Assembly (NCBI GenBank): GCA_033557465.1
Contig: JAWIIG010000025.1
Location: 7,745,001 to 7,809,000 of the forward strand
Source of the DNA: Ichthyophis bannanicus
Taxonomy: Eukaryota > Chordata > Amphibia > Gymnophiona > Ichthyophiidae
Direction of reading: 5' to 3'
DNA length: 64,000 nucleotides
The notes beneath the pieces are model-generated. The model saw only the letters and a program-made list of their open reading frames with translations. It did not search any database and was not told the origin of the DNA. Position 1 is the first letter of the stretch. Every line of letters begins with the position of its first letter. This document shows, piece by piece, positions 42,594 through 52,626 of the stretch. The translations under genes and the position numbers were made by a program.

Positions 42594-44280
42594 ATGGAAA
42601 AACCTGCCTCAGGTTTTAAAAAGTGCACCAAGTGTGGCGGTACCATTTCCGTCACCGATACCCATGAATGGTGTTTAAAATGTTTAGGTCCTGACCACTC
42701 CATCACGGATTGTGTGTCCTGTGCCATGATGTCTAAAAGAGGTCGGCAGAACCGAGCTGCCAAGCTCAGTACCCTGTTTCCCTCTGATGCAGCTTCGGTG
42801 GCATAGACGTCTTCCAGGACTGCTTCTTCCTCCCGTGGATCTCAGGTAACTAAACATAAATCCAGCCGGTCCTCGAAGAGTAGATCTCCTAAGCATCGAG
42901 ATGCCTCTGGCGTTGCCCTCGGATTTTGCACCAGCAAAATTACCCCGGCGGGAGGCTTCGGCTTCCAAAGCATTATCGGGGTTCCAGGATGTTCTCGATG
43001 GCTCGGCCTCGACAGATCTCCTGGTGCCATGCTCTGGGGTACCGGCGGTCTCCTCCGATACCGACATCCAGGCATTGGCAGCGTCCATAGACCAGAGAGT
43101 TCTGGCTATGGAACGCAGTCTGGCGGCTCTCCTTGTGGCATCGACGCCCTTGGTACCGCGACAGACAACTCCACCGGCGCACCGGCACTGGTATCGGTGT
43201 CTGCTCTGCTGGTACCCTGTCCTCCGATGCCCTCTGGTACCGATTCTCCGGTATCGTTTATTCCCGGTACTGACCTTGGTTGGTACAGGTATTGGGCTCT
43301 GCAAGAGCATCTGGACAGACGATACTTCGAGTCCTCAGAAGAATCAGAGGATTCTGAAAGTTCTGTCGATGCAGTGATGCTTCTTCCAGAGGAGTCCTCC
43401 CCTAAACGCAGGAATTCTCCTCCAGAGGATATGTCCTTCCAAGACTTCATCAGGGAGGTGGCTCGGGGCCTGTCCATAACTGTGGCCCCTGAAACAGAGC
43501 CAAGGGCCAAGGAGTTGGAAATTCTACAGTATCCCAAAACTCCTAAGGAGGCAGCTACCTTGCCCATTCATGAGATTTTATATGATCTCATGTTGAGGAT
43601 GTGGGAAACACCTCTTACCATTTCTCCTCATTCTTGTAGATTGGATACTATGTATCGAGTCCCTCCTTGTCCTGGATTCCATAAGACGCAGCTTCCTCAC
43701 CACTCTATTGTGGTGGAGTCAGCTATGAAGGATCAGAAGTGCAAAAAGGCATGCCTCTAATCCTCCAGGACGTGAGTGCAGAACCCTGGATGCTTTTGGA
43801 CGTAGAGACAGGACTTTCTCACTTGGGTCAAACATGCCCAAGATGTTTCTAAATTTTCCAACCGTGCAGCCTTTGACTGCTTTGAGTGTATAAGCAGAAC
43901 CTCGGCTATCGCCATAGGTGCACGTAGAATTGCTTGGCTCCAGGTATCTGATCTAGAGCTCTGGGTACAAGACAAATTGGGAAATATCCCTTGTACTGGT
44001 GAGAACCTGTTTGGTAAAGATTGGCAGGAAAAAGCCACTGAAATGGATGCTGAAAATTCCACCTTGGATAGACTATCCAAGTCCACTGCTGATCCTGTTA
44101 GAAAGAAATTGTTCAAGAAACCATCTTTTCTAAAAAGAAAAGATTTTATCCTGCTTATGTTCAGGCATTTTCTGCAGGTCAGTTTTCAAGGAAACGTCAG
44201 CAACCACCCAAACAGAAGAAAGCAAAGGCTCCTAGGCCTCCACCGGCCCAGCAGCCTCAGCCTCCTCAGGGCTTTGACTT
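42594..44280 (+). pseudogene. DIRS B5 gag, broken, in frame with RT at its end
   Basis: ATG at 42594, MEKPASGFKKCTKCGG, with DTHEWCLKCLGPDH and CVSCAMM completing the Cys/His cluster; TAG at 42804-42806. The variable region (42840-43290) has repeated GGTACC. The central block is at 43029-43760 (PPEDMSFQDFIREVARGLS, HKTQLPHHSIVVESAM), with a gap near 43810 where the CFQ/YLYM segment is missing. The C-terminal part (GNIPCTGENLFGKDW) shifts frame near 44140. The end reads GGC TTT GAC, one base shorter than GGT TTT TGA C, so this gag end and RT share one frame. Confidence 0.8.
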
Positions 44281-45784
44281 TCAGCTAGAGAACTTAGCCT
44301 TTCTGGTTCTGGAAGGACCAGAACCTTCCACCATTCCAGGAAGGTTATATCATTCTGCCCCCAGATGGGGGCAAATAACAGCAGAGCATTGGACACTCTC
44401 CATCATAAAGGAGGGGTACAAACTTCATTTTTCAAGCATGCCCCCTCACACAATAGTGAAGCAGTTCAATTCTCCGACCTCTCTCATCAACCTGTTAGGT
44501 CAGGAGGTTGCCATCCTTCTTGCCCAAGCGGCAATAGAAGAAGTGCCTCTTCATCAACAGGGCACAGGGTTCTATTCCCCTTACTTTCTTATCCCAAAGA
44601 AAACAGGGGGGTACAGACCTATCTTAGATCTCAGAGAATTGAACAAATTCCTTGTCAAGGAGAAATTCAAGATTTCTCTTGGAGCTCTGCTTCCATACCT
44701 TCAGAATCAAGATTGGCTTTGTTCTCTAGATCTCAAGGATGCGTACACCCATGTCCTCATCCATCCAACCCACAGAAGGTTCCTTCGGTTCCTTTTTCAA
44801 GGAAAGCACTACCAATACAGGGTGCTTCCTTTTGGTCTGGCCTCAGCACCAAGGGTCTTCATGAAATGCATGGCTTTGGTAGCAGCATTTGTCCGCACTC
44901 TGGGAATATTCGTCTTCCCCCTACTTGGACGACTGGCTCATTCGAGCTCCAACAAGGTCAGAGGCCAAGACTTCTCTATCCTGCACAATGCGTATCCTTC
45001 AGTATTTAGGGCTGGTAATAAACATCCCAATATCAAGTCTGACTCCCGCTCAGTCTTTAGAGTTCATAGGAGCTCGTCTGGATACCACAAGTGCAAGGGC
45101 CTATCTTTCCCAGGCCCGTTGCCTTCGCTTGGTGCAGTTAGCTGCTCAGGCAGTGCTGAAGCCTCATCTGACTGCTCGAGAAATGTTGCAGTTGCTGGGC
45201 CAGATGGCATCCACCGTGCATGTGGTTCCATATGCTCGCCTCCACATGAGGACAGCTTAGTGGAGTTTATTCACCCAATGAACCCAGGCATCAGGGTGTC
45301 TCTCAGACAAAATAGCAAACACGAGTCGCCTCATTTTGTCTCTCCAAAGGTGGACGTCCACTCAAAACCTGTTGTTGGGGTCCCCCTTTCAACAGCCCTT
45401 ACCCCAAGCAACTCTCACAACAGATGCTTCTCCAATGGGTTGGGGAGCTCATCTGCAAGACCTCTCCACCCAGGGCCCCTGGTCTCCCCAAGAGAGTTGT
45501 CTACATATCAATCTCTTGGAACTCAGAGCAGTCTTTCTTGCTCTGCGAGTGTTCCACTCCCTGCTCAGCTACAAGAGAGTCCTCATTCATACGGACAGTC
45601 AATTAGCCATGTTCTATGTGAACAAGCAAGGGGGAACGGGCTCTGTCGCTTTGCAACGAAGCTTTGCGACTATGGGCCCTCGCCAGAGAGCATCAGATTC
45701 CTCTTCTGGCAGTGTATCTTCCAGGCGTTCAAAACTCTTGGGGGGGGGGGGACAGACTCAGTCGAGTTCTGCTTCCACACGAGT
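44281..45784 (+). pseudogene. DIRS B5 reverse transcriptase-RNase H (first part)
   Basis: RT from LLDL-type start to RNase H: FYSPYFLIPKKTGGYRPILD, SLDLKDAYTHVLIHPT, YRVLPFGLASAPRVFMK. One extra C at about 44922, directly before the YLDD motif, shifts the frame; the rest is readable in 44889-45260 and 45336-45730 (TTDASPMGWGAHLQ, LRAVFLALRVF, HTDSQLAMFYVNKQGGTGS). Broken again near 45660 and 45740 (a G-run). Ends at the CR1 insertion. Confidence 0.83.
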
Positions 45785-46904
45785 GAAGCCTTTGACACTG
45801 TTCCTCACAGGTGACTTATAAACAAACTGAGCACCCTAGGGATGGACCCTAAAGTTACTGCTTGGGTTAGAAATTTGTTGGGTGGGAGGCAACAAAGAGT
45901 ACAAGTAAATAGAGCTCACTCTGAGGAGAAGGATGTTACCAGTGGTGTGCCCCAGGGATCTGTCCTTGGTCCGGTTCTTTAACATCTTTGTTAGTGATAT
46001 AGCGGAAGGGCTGTTGAGTAAGGTTTGCCTCCTTGCAGATGATACCAAAATCTGCAATATAGTAGACACCCAGGAAGGTGTAGATAACATGAGGAGGGAT
46101 CTAGCTAAGCTTGAAGAATGGTCTAGAATTTGGCAGTTGGGATTTAATGTTACAAAACGTAATTTCATGCATTTGGGCTGCAGCAATTCAAGGGAGCAAT
46201 ACAGTATAGGAGGTGAAGTACTTTTGCCCACTAAAGAGCGGGACCTAGGCGTGGTTGTGTCTGATGATCTTAAAGTAGCTAAACAGGTAGAAAAGGCGAT
46301 GGCAAAAGCTAGAAGGATGCTTGGGTGCATACGGAGAGGAATGGCTAGCAGAAAAAAGGAGGTGATAATGCCTCTGTATAAGTCTTTGGTGCGACCTCAT
46401 TTGGAGTATAGTGTGCAATTCTGGAGACCGCACCTTCAAAAGGATGTGAACAGGATGGAGTCGGTGCAGAGGGTGGCTACTAAAATGATTAGTGGGCTTC
46501 ATTATAAAGCATATGAGGACAGACTTAAGGATCTTAATATGTACACCTTAGAGAAAAGGCAGGATAGAGGTGATTGAGATGTTTACATACCTCCATGGCA
46601 TAAATGTTCAGGGAGAGAGCCTCTTTCAATTGAAAGCAAGTTCTGCTACGAGGGGACATGGGATGAGGGTGAAGGGAGATCGATTCAGGAGTGATATGCA
46701 GAAATATTTCTTTACGGAAAGAGTAGTGGATCTTGGAATAGTCTCCCAGTGGAGGTGGTAGAGATGAGGACAGTAACTGAATTCAAAAAAGCATGGGACC
46801 AAAACAGAGGATCTCTAAAGGTAAAAAGTGGACTGTTGTAGTTGTTGATATGGAAGGACAGACTAGATAGGCCATGTTGTCTTTTTCTGTCATGTTTTTA
46901 TGTC
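45785..46904 (+). mobile_element. CR1-like LINE, 5'-truncated, in DIRS B5
   Basis: RT from KAFDTVPHR onward: TSGVPQGSVLGPV, LADDTKICNIVDTQEGVDN, KERDLGVVVSDDLKVAKQ, SLVRPHLEYSVQFWRPHL. Open except for frameshifts near 45980, 46570 and 46735. The 3' end GACAGACTAGATAGGCC then TTTTATG. Same subfamily as the minus-strand copy at 62151-64000. Resumption of B5 is marked by CTGCATGCAGACCAGGTG. Confidence 0.87.
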
Positions 46905-47662
46905 TCTGCATGCAGACCAGGTGACCAGGATATTTGGGGAACCCCGGACATAGACCTTTTTGCAAGTCCGTGGAATGCCAAACTTCCCTGGTTATGTTCC
47001 AGAACTCCGGCTCAGGGGGCTCAGGCCAGTGATGCTTTCCTGCTTTACTGGGGTCAAGACTTCCTGTATGCCTTTCCACCCATTCCCCTAATTCCCAAAA
47101 CCCTGTTCAAGCTTCAGAGAGACAGAGGCCATATGATTCTCATAGCAGCACATTGGCCACGGCAAGTGTGATACCCTCTGCTTCTACATCTCTCTCAAGC
47201 TCCCTCCCTGGAGTTAGGGTCTGCTCCAGATCTCCTGTCTCAGGAGGGCAGAATGTTACGGCATCCCAATCCCCAGTCTCTGCATCTCAGGGCTTGGTTG
47301 CTGAAGTCCTAGATCTCCAAGTTCTTAATCTCTCAGCAAGTGAAAGATGTTCTTTATGCCTCCAGAAAACCTTCCACTAGACGCTCTTATGCTTTCAAGT
47401 GGAAAAGGTTTACCGTTTGGTGTTCAGAAAAGGGTCTTAACCCTCTTGCAATATCTCTGGAATCTTTGCTGGAGTATCTCCTTTATTTATCTAATGCAGG
47501 CCTTAAGACAAATTCAGTAAGAATCCATTTGAGTGCTATTGCAGCTTCCTTAAGCCTCTAAATGGACAGCCTATTTCCTCTCATCCTATTATAGCAAGAT
47601 TTATGAGAGGCCTTCTAACTAAGCCTCCCATTAGGCCACCACCGGTAGTACTTAAACCTGGA
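46905..47662 (+). pseudogene. DIRS B5 MT-like domain and YR N-terminal part
   Basis: MT-like: GTPDIDLFASPWNAKLPWLC, FLYAFPPIPLIPKTLFKLQ, then a TGA at about 47169. YR: VKDVLYASRKPSTRRSYAFK (about 47338-47400), LLEYLLYLSNAGLKTNSVRI, stop near 47561, LLTKPPIRPPP. The gene is cut at 47662 by B4 and continues at 60601. Confidence 0.82.
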
Positions 47663-47819
47663 TCTCCAGGAACAAGCAGGAATGAGTCCTCACATATGGG
47701 TACGTCGGAACCGGAGCCTGCGCGGGAAAGCTCCCCAGCTTCCCAGAAGGAAAGCTTTTGGGGCTTCCTACAGCGCATGCGCGCTGCCTTCCCGCCTTCC
47801 TGACCAACTCTCCTCAGTT
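47663..47819 (+). repeat. Left ITR of DIRS B4
   Basis: TCTCCAGGAACAAGCAGG start; contains GCGCATGCGCGC and TTCCCGCC and ends ACTCTCCTCAG. Confidence 0.83.
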
Positions 47820-48042
47820 CTCTTTTCCGCGGAGCCAGCAGGTCGTGTTCCTGTCACCGCTGAAGAATTTATTATTTTAAATTGTTTCTTTGACCGCGTG
47901 TCTGCCTTCCCCGATTCCGAACCGGTACCGCCGGTCTTTATTTCTTTATTCTTTTAAAAAAAAAATTTAAAAAAATCTATTTTTCCCCACTTGGTGTATT
48001 TGTTTTTTTGTGAGGCCTACAGGCCTTTACAAATTCTCCCTC

Positions 48043-50150
48043 ATGGAGAAAGCAGCCTCTGGTTTTAAAAAATGCACCAAGTGTACTGGTACTATTTCAG
48101 TCACAGATACCCATGAATGGTGTCTTAAATGTTTGGGCCGTGACCATTCTATTCCGGATTGTCCATCCTGCTCTCTGATGTCCAAACGTGGCTTACAGAA
48201 CCGAGCAGCCAAATTTCATATGCTGTTTTCTACAGATAATCCAGCATCAACATCCTCCAGGTCTTCCTCTCCGGATGGATCTCAGGTAACCAAACATTCT
48301 GCAGGCAGGTCTTCAAAGGGCAAATCTCCCTCTAAGCAGCGAGAGGCCCTTGGGTTCGACCCTGAAGACCCTGCCCCAGCTAAACAACCCCGGCGGGAAG
48401 CTCCGGCTTCCAAAGCTCCTCCTATGGGGTTACAGGTTGACATCGATGGCACGGCCTCGACCGATCACCTGTTAGACTGCTCTGGGGTACCGGCCCAAAC
48501 CGGTACCGACATCCAGGCAGTCGTAGCGTCTATGGGTACTACTGTACAATCCATGCAGCAAGCCATATTCGCTTTCATTATTTATTTTATTTATTTATTT
48601 ACATTCTCTTATATACCGCGCTATTCTGCATCAGTGCGGTTTACATTGAACAAACTGAAATTACATTGAACAGGGCATTATAACTTGGAGATAACCCTCC
48701 ATAGCCCATGTTCCCTGTAAAATAGTTAAGTGGCTTGCCCAAGACCACAAGGAGCACCTGTGAGACTAGAAACCCCAGTCCTTCCGGCCCAAGGTTGCTG
48801 TCCTCTAGTGGGATTTGAACCACCGACCTTCCGGCCTGAAGTACCTTGCCCCAACCACTAGGCCACTCGGTACCGCAACCGTCAGTTCCGACCCCGGTTC
48901 CGGTACCACAACTGATACCACAACTGATACCGGTACCCAGAGCATCTATTTCTAATAGAATGCTGGTTCCGGTCCCCGGTTCCGGGGATTTTTTTGATAC
49001 CGACCCGGTTCCCGGTACGCCCGATGTCGATACCGGTCGGTATGCGTATCGGTCTCTGGAAGCAAATAGGCGATACTTTGAGTCTTCTGAGGATGCCGAT
49101 ACCTCAGATGATTCTGATGAAGCATCCCTTATTCTTCCTGAGGAGCCCTCTTCCCCAAAGAGGAGAATGTCTCCTCCAGAGGACTTGTCCTTTCAAGACT
49201 TCATTCTTGAAGTAGCCAAGGGACTCTCTATTACAGTGTCCTCTGAGAAAGAACCTAGAGCAAAAAAATTAGACATTTTAGGATACTCTAAGGTTCCTAA
49301 AGAGGCAGTCTCCTTGACCATTCATGATATCCTTCAAGAACACATGATGGACTTATGGGAGGCTCCTCTTACCCTATCTCCACATTCTCGTCGGTTGGAC
49401 ACCATGTATCGGGTCCCTCCTTCTCCTGGTTTTCAAAAAACTCAGCTTCCTCACCATTCTATTGTGGTGAGGTCTGCTATGAAGAAGATAAAGAGTACCA
49501 AAAGACACTCTTCTACCCCACCAGGAAGAGAATGTAGGACATTGGATGCTTTTGGCAGGAAAATCTTCCAAGCTAGTATGCTTATTGCCTGAATCAACTC
49601 ATACAGCCTCTATATGGGCATGTTTCTCAAAGAGCTTACTCTCAAAATAAGACAATTCCTCCCCTTTATCCCAGAGGATAGGAAAGAGGAATTCCTGCTT
49701 CTTTTAAAGCATACCCAAGATGTGTCAAAGTTCTCCAATAGAGCTGCCTTTGACTCCTTTGAGGGTGCTAGCAGAGCATCAGGCATTGCTATAGCTGCTC
49801 GCAGAATTGCTTGGCTCCAGGCCTCCGACCTGGAATCCTGGGTGCAAGATGGCCTAGGCAATCTGCCCTGTACAGGTGAAAATCTATTTGGCAAGGAGTG
49901 GCAAGTCAAAGCCACTCAAATGGATGCAGAGAATGCTGCTCTAGATAGACTTTCTAAGTCTACTTCCACCTCTGCCAAGAAAAAGTCTTTTAAGAAACCC
50001 TTCTACAAAAAGACCAGATTTTCTACCAATGCGGGCCAATCAACTTCTCAGGTTCGCTTCGCTCCTAAACGTCAGCAATCTAAACAGGCCAGACCAAAAC
50101 CTGCAGGGGCTGCTACACTTCAACAGTCCCAACCCCCTCAGGGTTTTTGA
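48043..50150 (+). pseudogene. DIRS B4 gag, split by a SINE and one stop
   Basis: ATG at 48043, MEKAASGFKKCTKCTG, then DTHEWCLKCLGRDH and CPSC. It is open to the SINE at 48570 and resumes at about 48869 with a Val-Pro repeat (PVPVPQLIPQLIPVP). The central block has SPPEDLSFQDFILEVAKGLS and PPSPGFQKTQLPHHSIVV. A TGA at about 49591 interrupts it; the C-terminal part 49614-50150 is open and ends PQGF at GGT TTT TGA C (50142-50151). Close to intact apart from these events. Confidence 0.85.
48570..48868 (-). mobile_element. tRNA-derived SINE in DIRS B4 gag
   Basis: The minus strand starts GTGGCCTAGTGGTTGGGG (A box), has GTGGTTCAAATCCC (B box), the body CCGGAAGGACTGGGG and CTCCTTGTGGTCTTGG, and a 3' tail CGCGGTATATAAGAGAATG plus AAAT repeats. 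The tail ends match L2-like LINE tails in this window. Confidence 0.88.
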
Positions 50151-50152
50151 CT
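50142..50152 (+). other. Candidate +1 frameshift site at the DIRS B4 gag end
   Basis: GGT TTT TGA C. The P-site codon TTT can re-pair with TTT one base on, giving GAC and the RT frame (DLLLENLPFL). The same string ends gag in A2, A3 and A4. Confidence 0.5.
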
Positions 50153-50302
50153 TACTTCTAGAGAACCTACCCTTTCTGGCTCTGCAGCAACCAGAGCCTC
50201 TCACCATTCCAGGAAGGTTAACTCATTTTGCTCCCAGATGGGAACAAATCACATAAGAACAATGGACCCTCTCTATCATCAGAGAGGGCTACAAACTGCA
50301 TT

Positions 50303-50464
50303 TTCTCCAGGACCAAGCAGGAAGTCAGTCCTCACTTATGGGTGACGTCGGCGCCGACGGAGCCCTCGCGGAGCAATTTTCCCCAGCTTTCAAAGAAAGC
50401 CTTTGGGAATTGCAGCGCGCATGCGCGGTCGTCTTCCCGCCCGAGGGTGCCATCTTAGCCAGTC
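50303..50464 (+). repeat. Left ITR of DIRS A4
   Basis: Inverted relative to 55892-56052. The outer end is TCTCCAGGACCAAGCAGG and the inner end CCATCTTAGCCAGTC. Confidence 0.87.
50343..50458 (+). promoter_or_regulatory. Promoter-like motif cluster in the DIRS A left ITR
   Basis: In order: TGACGTC (CRE-like, 50343), the palindrome CGTCGGCGCCGACG, GCGCATGCGC (50417-50426, NRF1-type), TTCCCGCC (50434, E2F-type) and GCCATCTTA (50450, reverse YY1-type). No TATA box is seen. The arrangement resembles CpG-rich housekeeping promoters. The matches are by eye against known consensus sites; activity is inferred. Confidence 0.45.
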
Positions 50465-50701
50465 TTCTTTTTTCCGCGGAGCCCTACAGACGTCCCCGTC
50501 TTGTCCCCGCGAAAAAGTTGATTTTCTTCTTTATTTTATCCTTTTTTCTTTCGGTTCGACGCCGATCGTTTTCCCGCCCGGACTCGCGACGCCGGTCTCG
50601 AGTCCGCTTACTTTTTTCGGTTTTTCTGACTTAGTCAGCTTTCGTTTTCGGTTTCCCTGGCAGCCCGGTCCTTTGACCTCGCAGGGGCCCTTTTTCCCCC
50701 G

Positions 50702-52624
50702 ATGGCTGCCAGTGGGTTTAAGCGGTGTGGTCGGTGTGACCGAAATATGTCACTAACCGACACACACGACTTTTGCCTCCGCTGCCTGGGCCCGGATCAT
50801 GAGGAACTGATCTGTGGGCCCTGCAGCAAACTGTCCTCAAAGGCGTTGAGGAGTCGGCGGCATCAGCGTGAGAGAATCTTCGCTGACCCCAGCCGTACCC
50901 GGACCTCGTCGGAGGCCTCCGCGTCGAAAGGCTCCAGCTCGGACCGTCGCCGGAGCTCCTCCGACCGGGGTTCTCCCTCCGGGGACCATCGTCGGAAGGA
51001 AAAACCCGCGAGGGCGGCGTCGGTGGACGCTCCTGGTTCCGCGAGGGCCAGGTCGCATAGCCCCGACAGCCGCCCCGGGTCCTTGGAGAAGGAACACATC
51101 CCGAAGCGACCTCGCCTGGAGTCGGAGATGCCTGCCCGGGTAAGTCCTGTGGTCCTTCTGGACTCGCCTCCGCGACAGCCGACGTCGGGCCCGACGCCGT
51201 CGGGGCCCGAGTCGGGGGCTGCTGGGTCACCTGAGCTCGGACTCAGGTTGACGGCCTTGGAGAGCAGACTGTCTGCCTTCATGGACCAGCAGCGGGCACT
51301 GCTCGCTGGCCTCGCTGGCGCCGCTGCCCCGACCGCCGGGACGTCGACGTCCAAGTCGACCCCGGAGACCGAGCCGATCCTCGAGTCAATGAGAACTCGG
51401 GTCGATCCTCGGTCGAGGTCACCCTCGGCCTCCCGTTCGGGACCGAGGTCGCCGACGCCGACTCCCTCGACGTCGGGGCGGCTGGCGCCGCACCCTGCCC
51501 GGGCCGACCCCACCGAGTCCTCGTCGGAGTCGGTCTGGGAGTCTGAGGAGGAAGAGTCACCTGATTCTTTCCGGACTCGGTGTGTCCCATCGGACTCACC
51601 GGGGTCCGAGCCTCGGAAGCAGTCCCCCCCGGAGGATGCCCGGTTCTCGGACTTCGTTAGGGATATGGCCAAGGCTTTGGCCTTCCCTGCGGATCCCGAG
51701 GAGGAGCCTCGAGCCGAAGAGCTCGACGCCCTCCAGTATGACTCTCCCGCGAGGGAGCACTTTACTGTGCCGGTTCCTCCTATGCTGGAACGACTACTCT
51801 TCCGCATGTGGGAGAGTCCGGCCTCCTCGCCGGTCCTGAGCAAGCGGGTCGATTCTATCTATCGGGTCCGCAAGAGCCCTGGCTTTCAGAAGGCACAGCT
51901 GCCACACCATTCCATGGTAGTGGAATCGGCCATGCATCGTCTTAAGAGCCAGAAGATGCACTCCTCGGTGCCTCCTGGAAGGGAGGCCCGTAACCTGGAT
52001 GGCCTTGGCAAGAAGTGCTTCCAGGGCTCTATGCTCGCATGTCGTGTCCAGACTTACCAGCTCTACATGGGCATGTATCTCCGGGATCTGGCTAAAGAGC
52101 TAGCCGGATTCTCCGCTGGTCTCTCCGAGGAGCCCTTGTGGAGGTTCCTAGCCTTGTCCACGGGCATTCGGGAATGCTCAAAGTTCATGTCCCGAGCAGC
52201 CTATGATGGCTTTGAGGCCTCGGCTAGAGTGGCCGCAGCCGGCATCGGTGCCCGCCGACAGGCTTGGCTTCAGTCGTCAGACCTTGAGCCCTGGGTACAG
52301 GACAAGTTGGTCGATGTCCCCTGCCGAGGCGAAAACCTCTTTGGCAAGCCCATGGCGGAAAAGGCTGCACAAATTGAGACGGAGACTCTCACCAGGACCA
52401 GGCTTTCTAGGAAGACCTCCGCCCCTTCCCAGAAAAAGAAGGGCTCGGGAAAAAAGTCCTTTTACCCGAGGAAGGCGGCTGCCTACAAACAGTACCCCCA
52501 TTATCAGGCCCCTGCAGCTCCCCAACAGGGCCAGCAGGCCAAGGGACGGGGTAACGGGTCCCGTAGGCAGCAAGCCCCCAAGCCTGCACCACCAGCCCCT
52601 GCTCAGCAGGGTGGGGGTTTTTGA
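50702..52624 (+). CDS. DIRS A4 gag-like protein (open, 640 aa)
   Basis: Intact frame from ATG 50702. Residues 9-41 form a Cys/His cluster (CX2C-X12-CX2C-X4-H-X4-CX2C), probably RNA or DNA binding. Residues about 60-300 are low-complexity, rich in Ser, Arg and Pro, encoded by many GACG/GTCG repeats. A conserved globular part follows (PPMLERLLFRMWESP, GFQKAQLPHHSMVVESAM, YQLYMGMYLRDLAKELAGF, RQAWLQSSDLEPWVQDKL). The tail is basic (KKKGSGKKSFYPRK) and Gln/Pro rich. Presumed to assemble the retrotransposition particle. It ends GGT TTT TGA C. The 3' part overlaps the open RT frame from 52203. Confidence 0.85.
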   Translation: MAASGFKRCGRCDRNMSLTDTHDFCLRCLGPDHEELICGPCSKLSSKALRSRRHQRERIFADPSRTRTSSEASASKGSSSDRRRSSSDRGSPSGDHRRKEKPARAASVDAPGSARARSHSPDSRPGSLEKEHIPKRPRLESEMPARVSPVVLLDSPPRQPTSGPTPSGPESGAAGSPELGLRLTALESRLSAFMDQQRALLAGLAGAAAPTAGTSTSKSTPETEPILESMRTRVDPRSRSPSASRSGPRSPTPTPSTSGRLAPHPARADPTESSSESVWESEEEESPDSFRTRCVPSDSPGSEPRKQSPPEDARFSDFVRDMAKALAFPADPEEEPRAEELDALQYDSPAREHFTVPVPPMLERLLFRMWESPASSPVLSKRVDSIYRVRKSPGFQKAQLPHHSMVVESAMHRLKSQKMHSSVPPGREARNLDGLGKKCFQGSMLACRVQTYQLYMGMYLRDLAKELAGFSAGLSEEPLWRFLALSTGIRECSKFMSRAAYDGFEASARVAAAGIGARRQAWLQSSDLEPWVQDKLVDVPCRGENLFGKPMAEKAAQIETETLTRTRLSRKTSAPSQKKKGSGKKSFYPRKAAAYKQYPHYQAPAAPQQGQQAKGRGNGSRRQQAPKPAPPAPAQQGGGF

Positions 52625-52626
52625 CT
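52616..52626 (+). other. Candidate +1 frameshift site at the DIRS A4 gag end
   Basis: GGT TTT TGA C at the gag stop (TGA 52622-52624). The RT frame is +1 to gag here (TTT GAC TCG), and its first Met after the stop lies past the first RT blocks. The string resembles the TGA C shift sites known for bacterial RF2. Confidence 0.5.

Noticed and set aside
50863..51843. Long antisense open frame (326 codons) opposite A4 gag, also opposite gag in A2 and A3
   Set aside because: It mirrors the biased codon use of gag (GA-rich codons give few antisense stops) and shows no domain.
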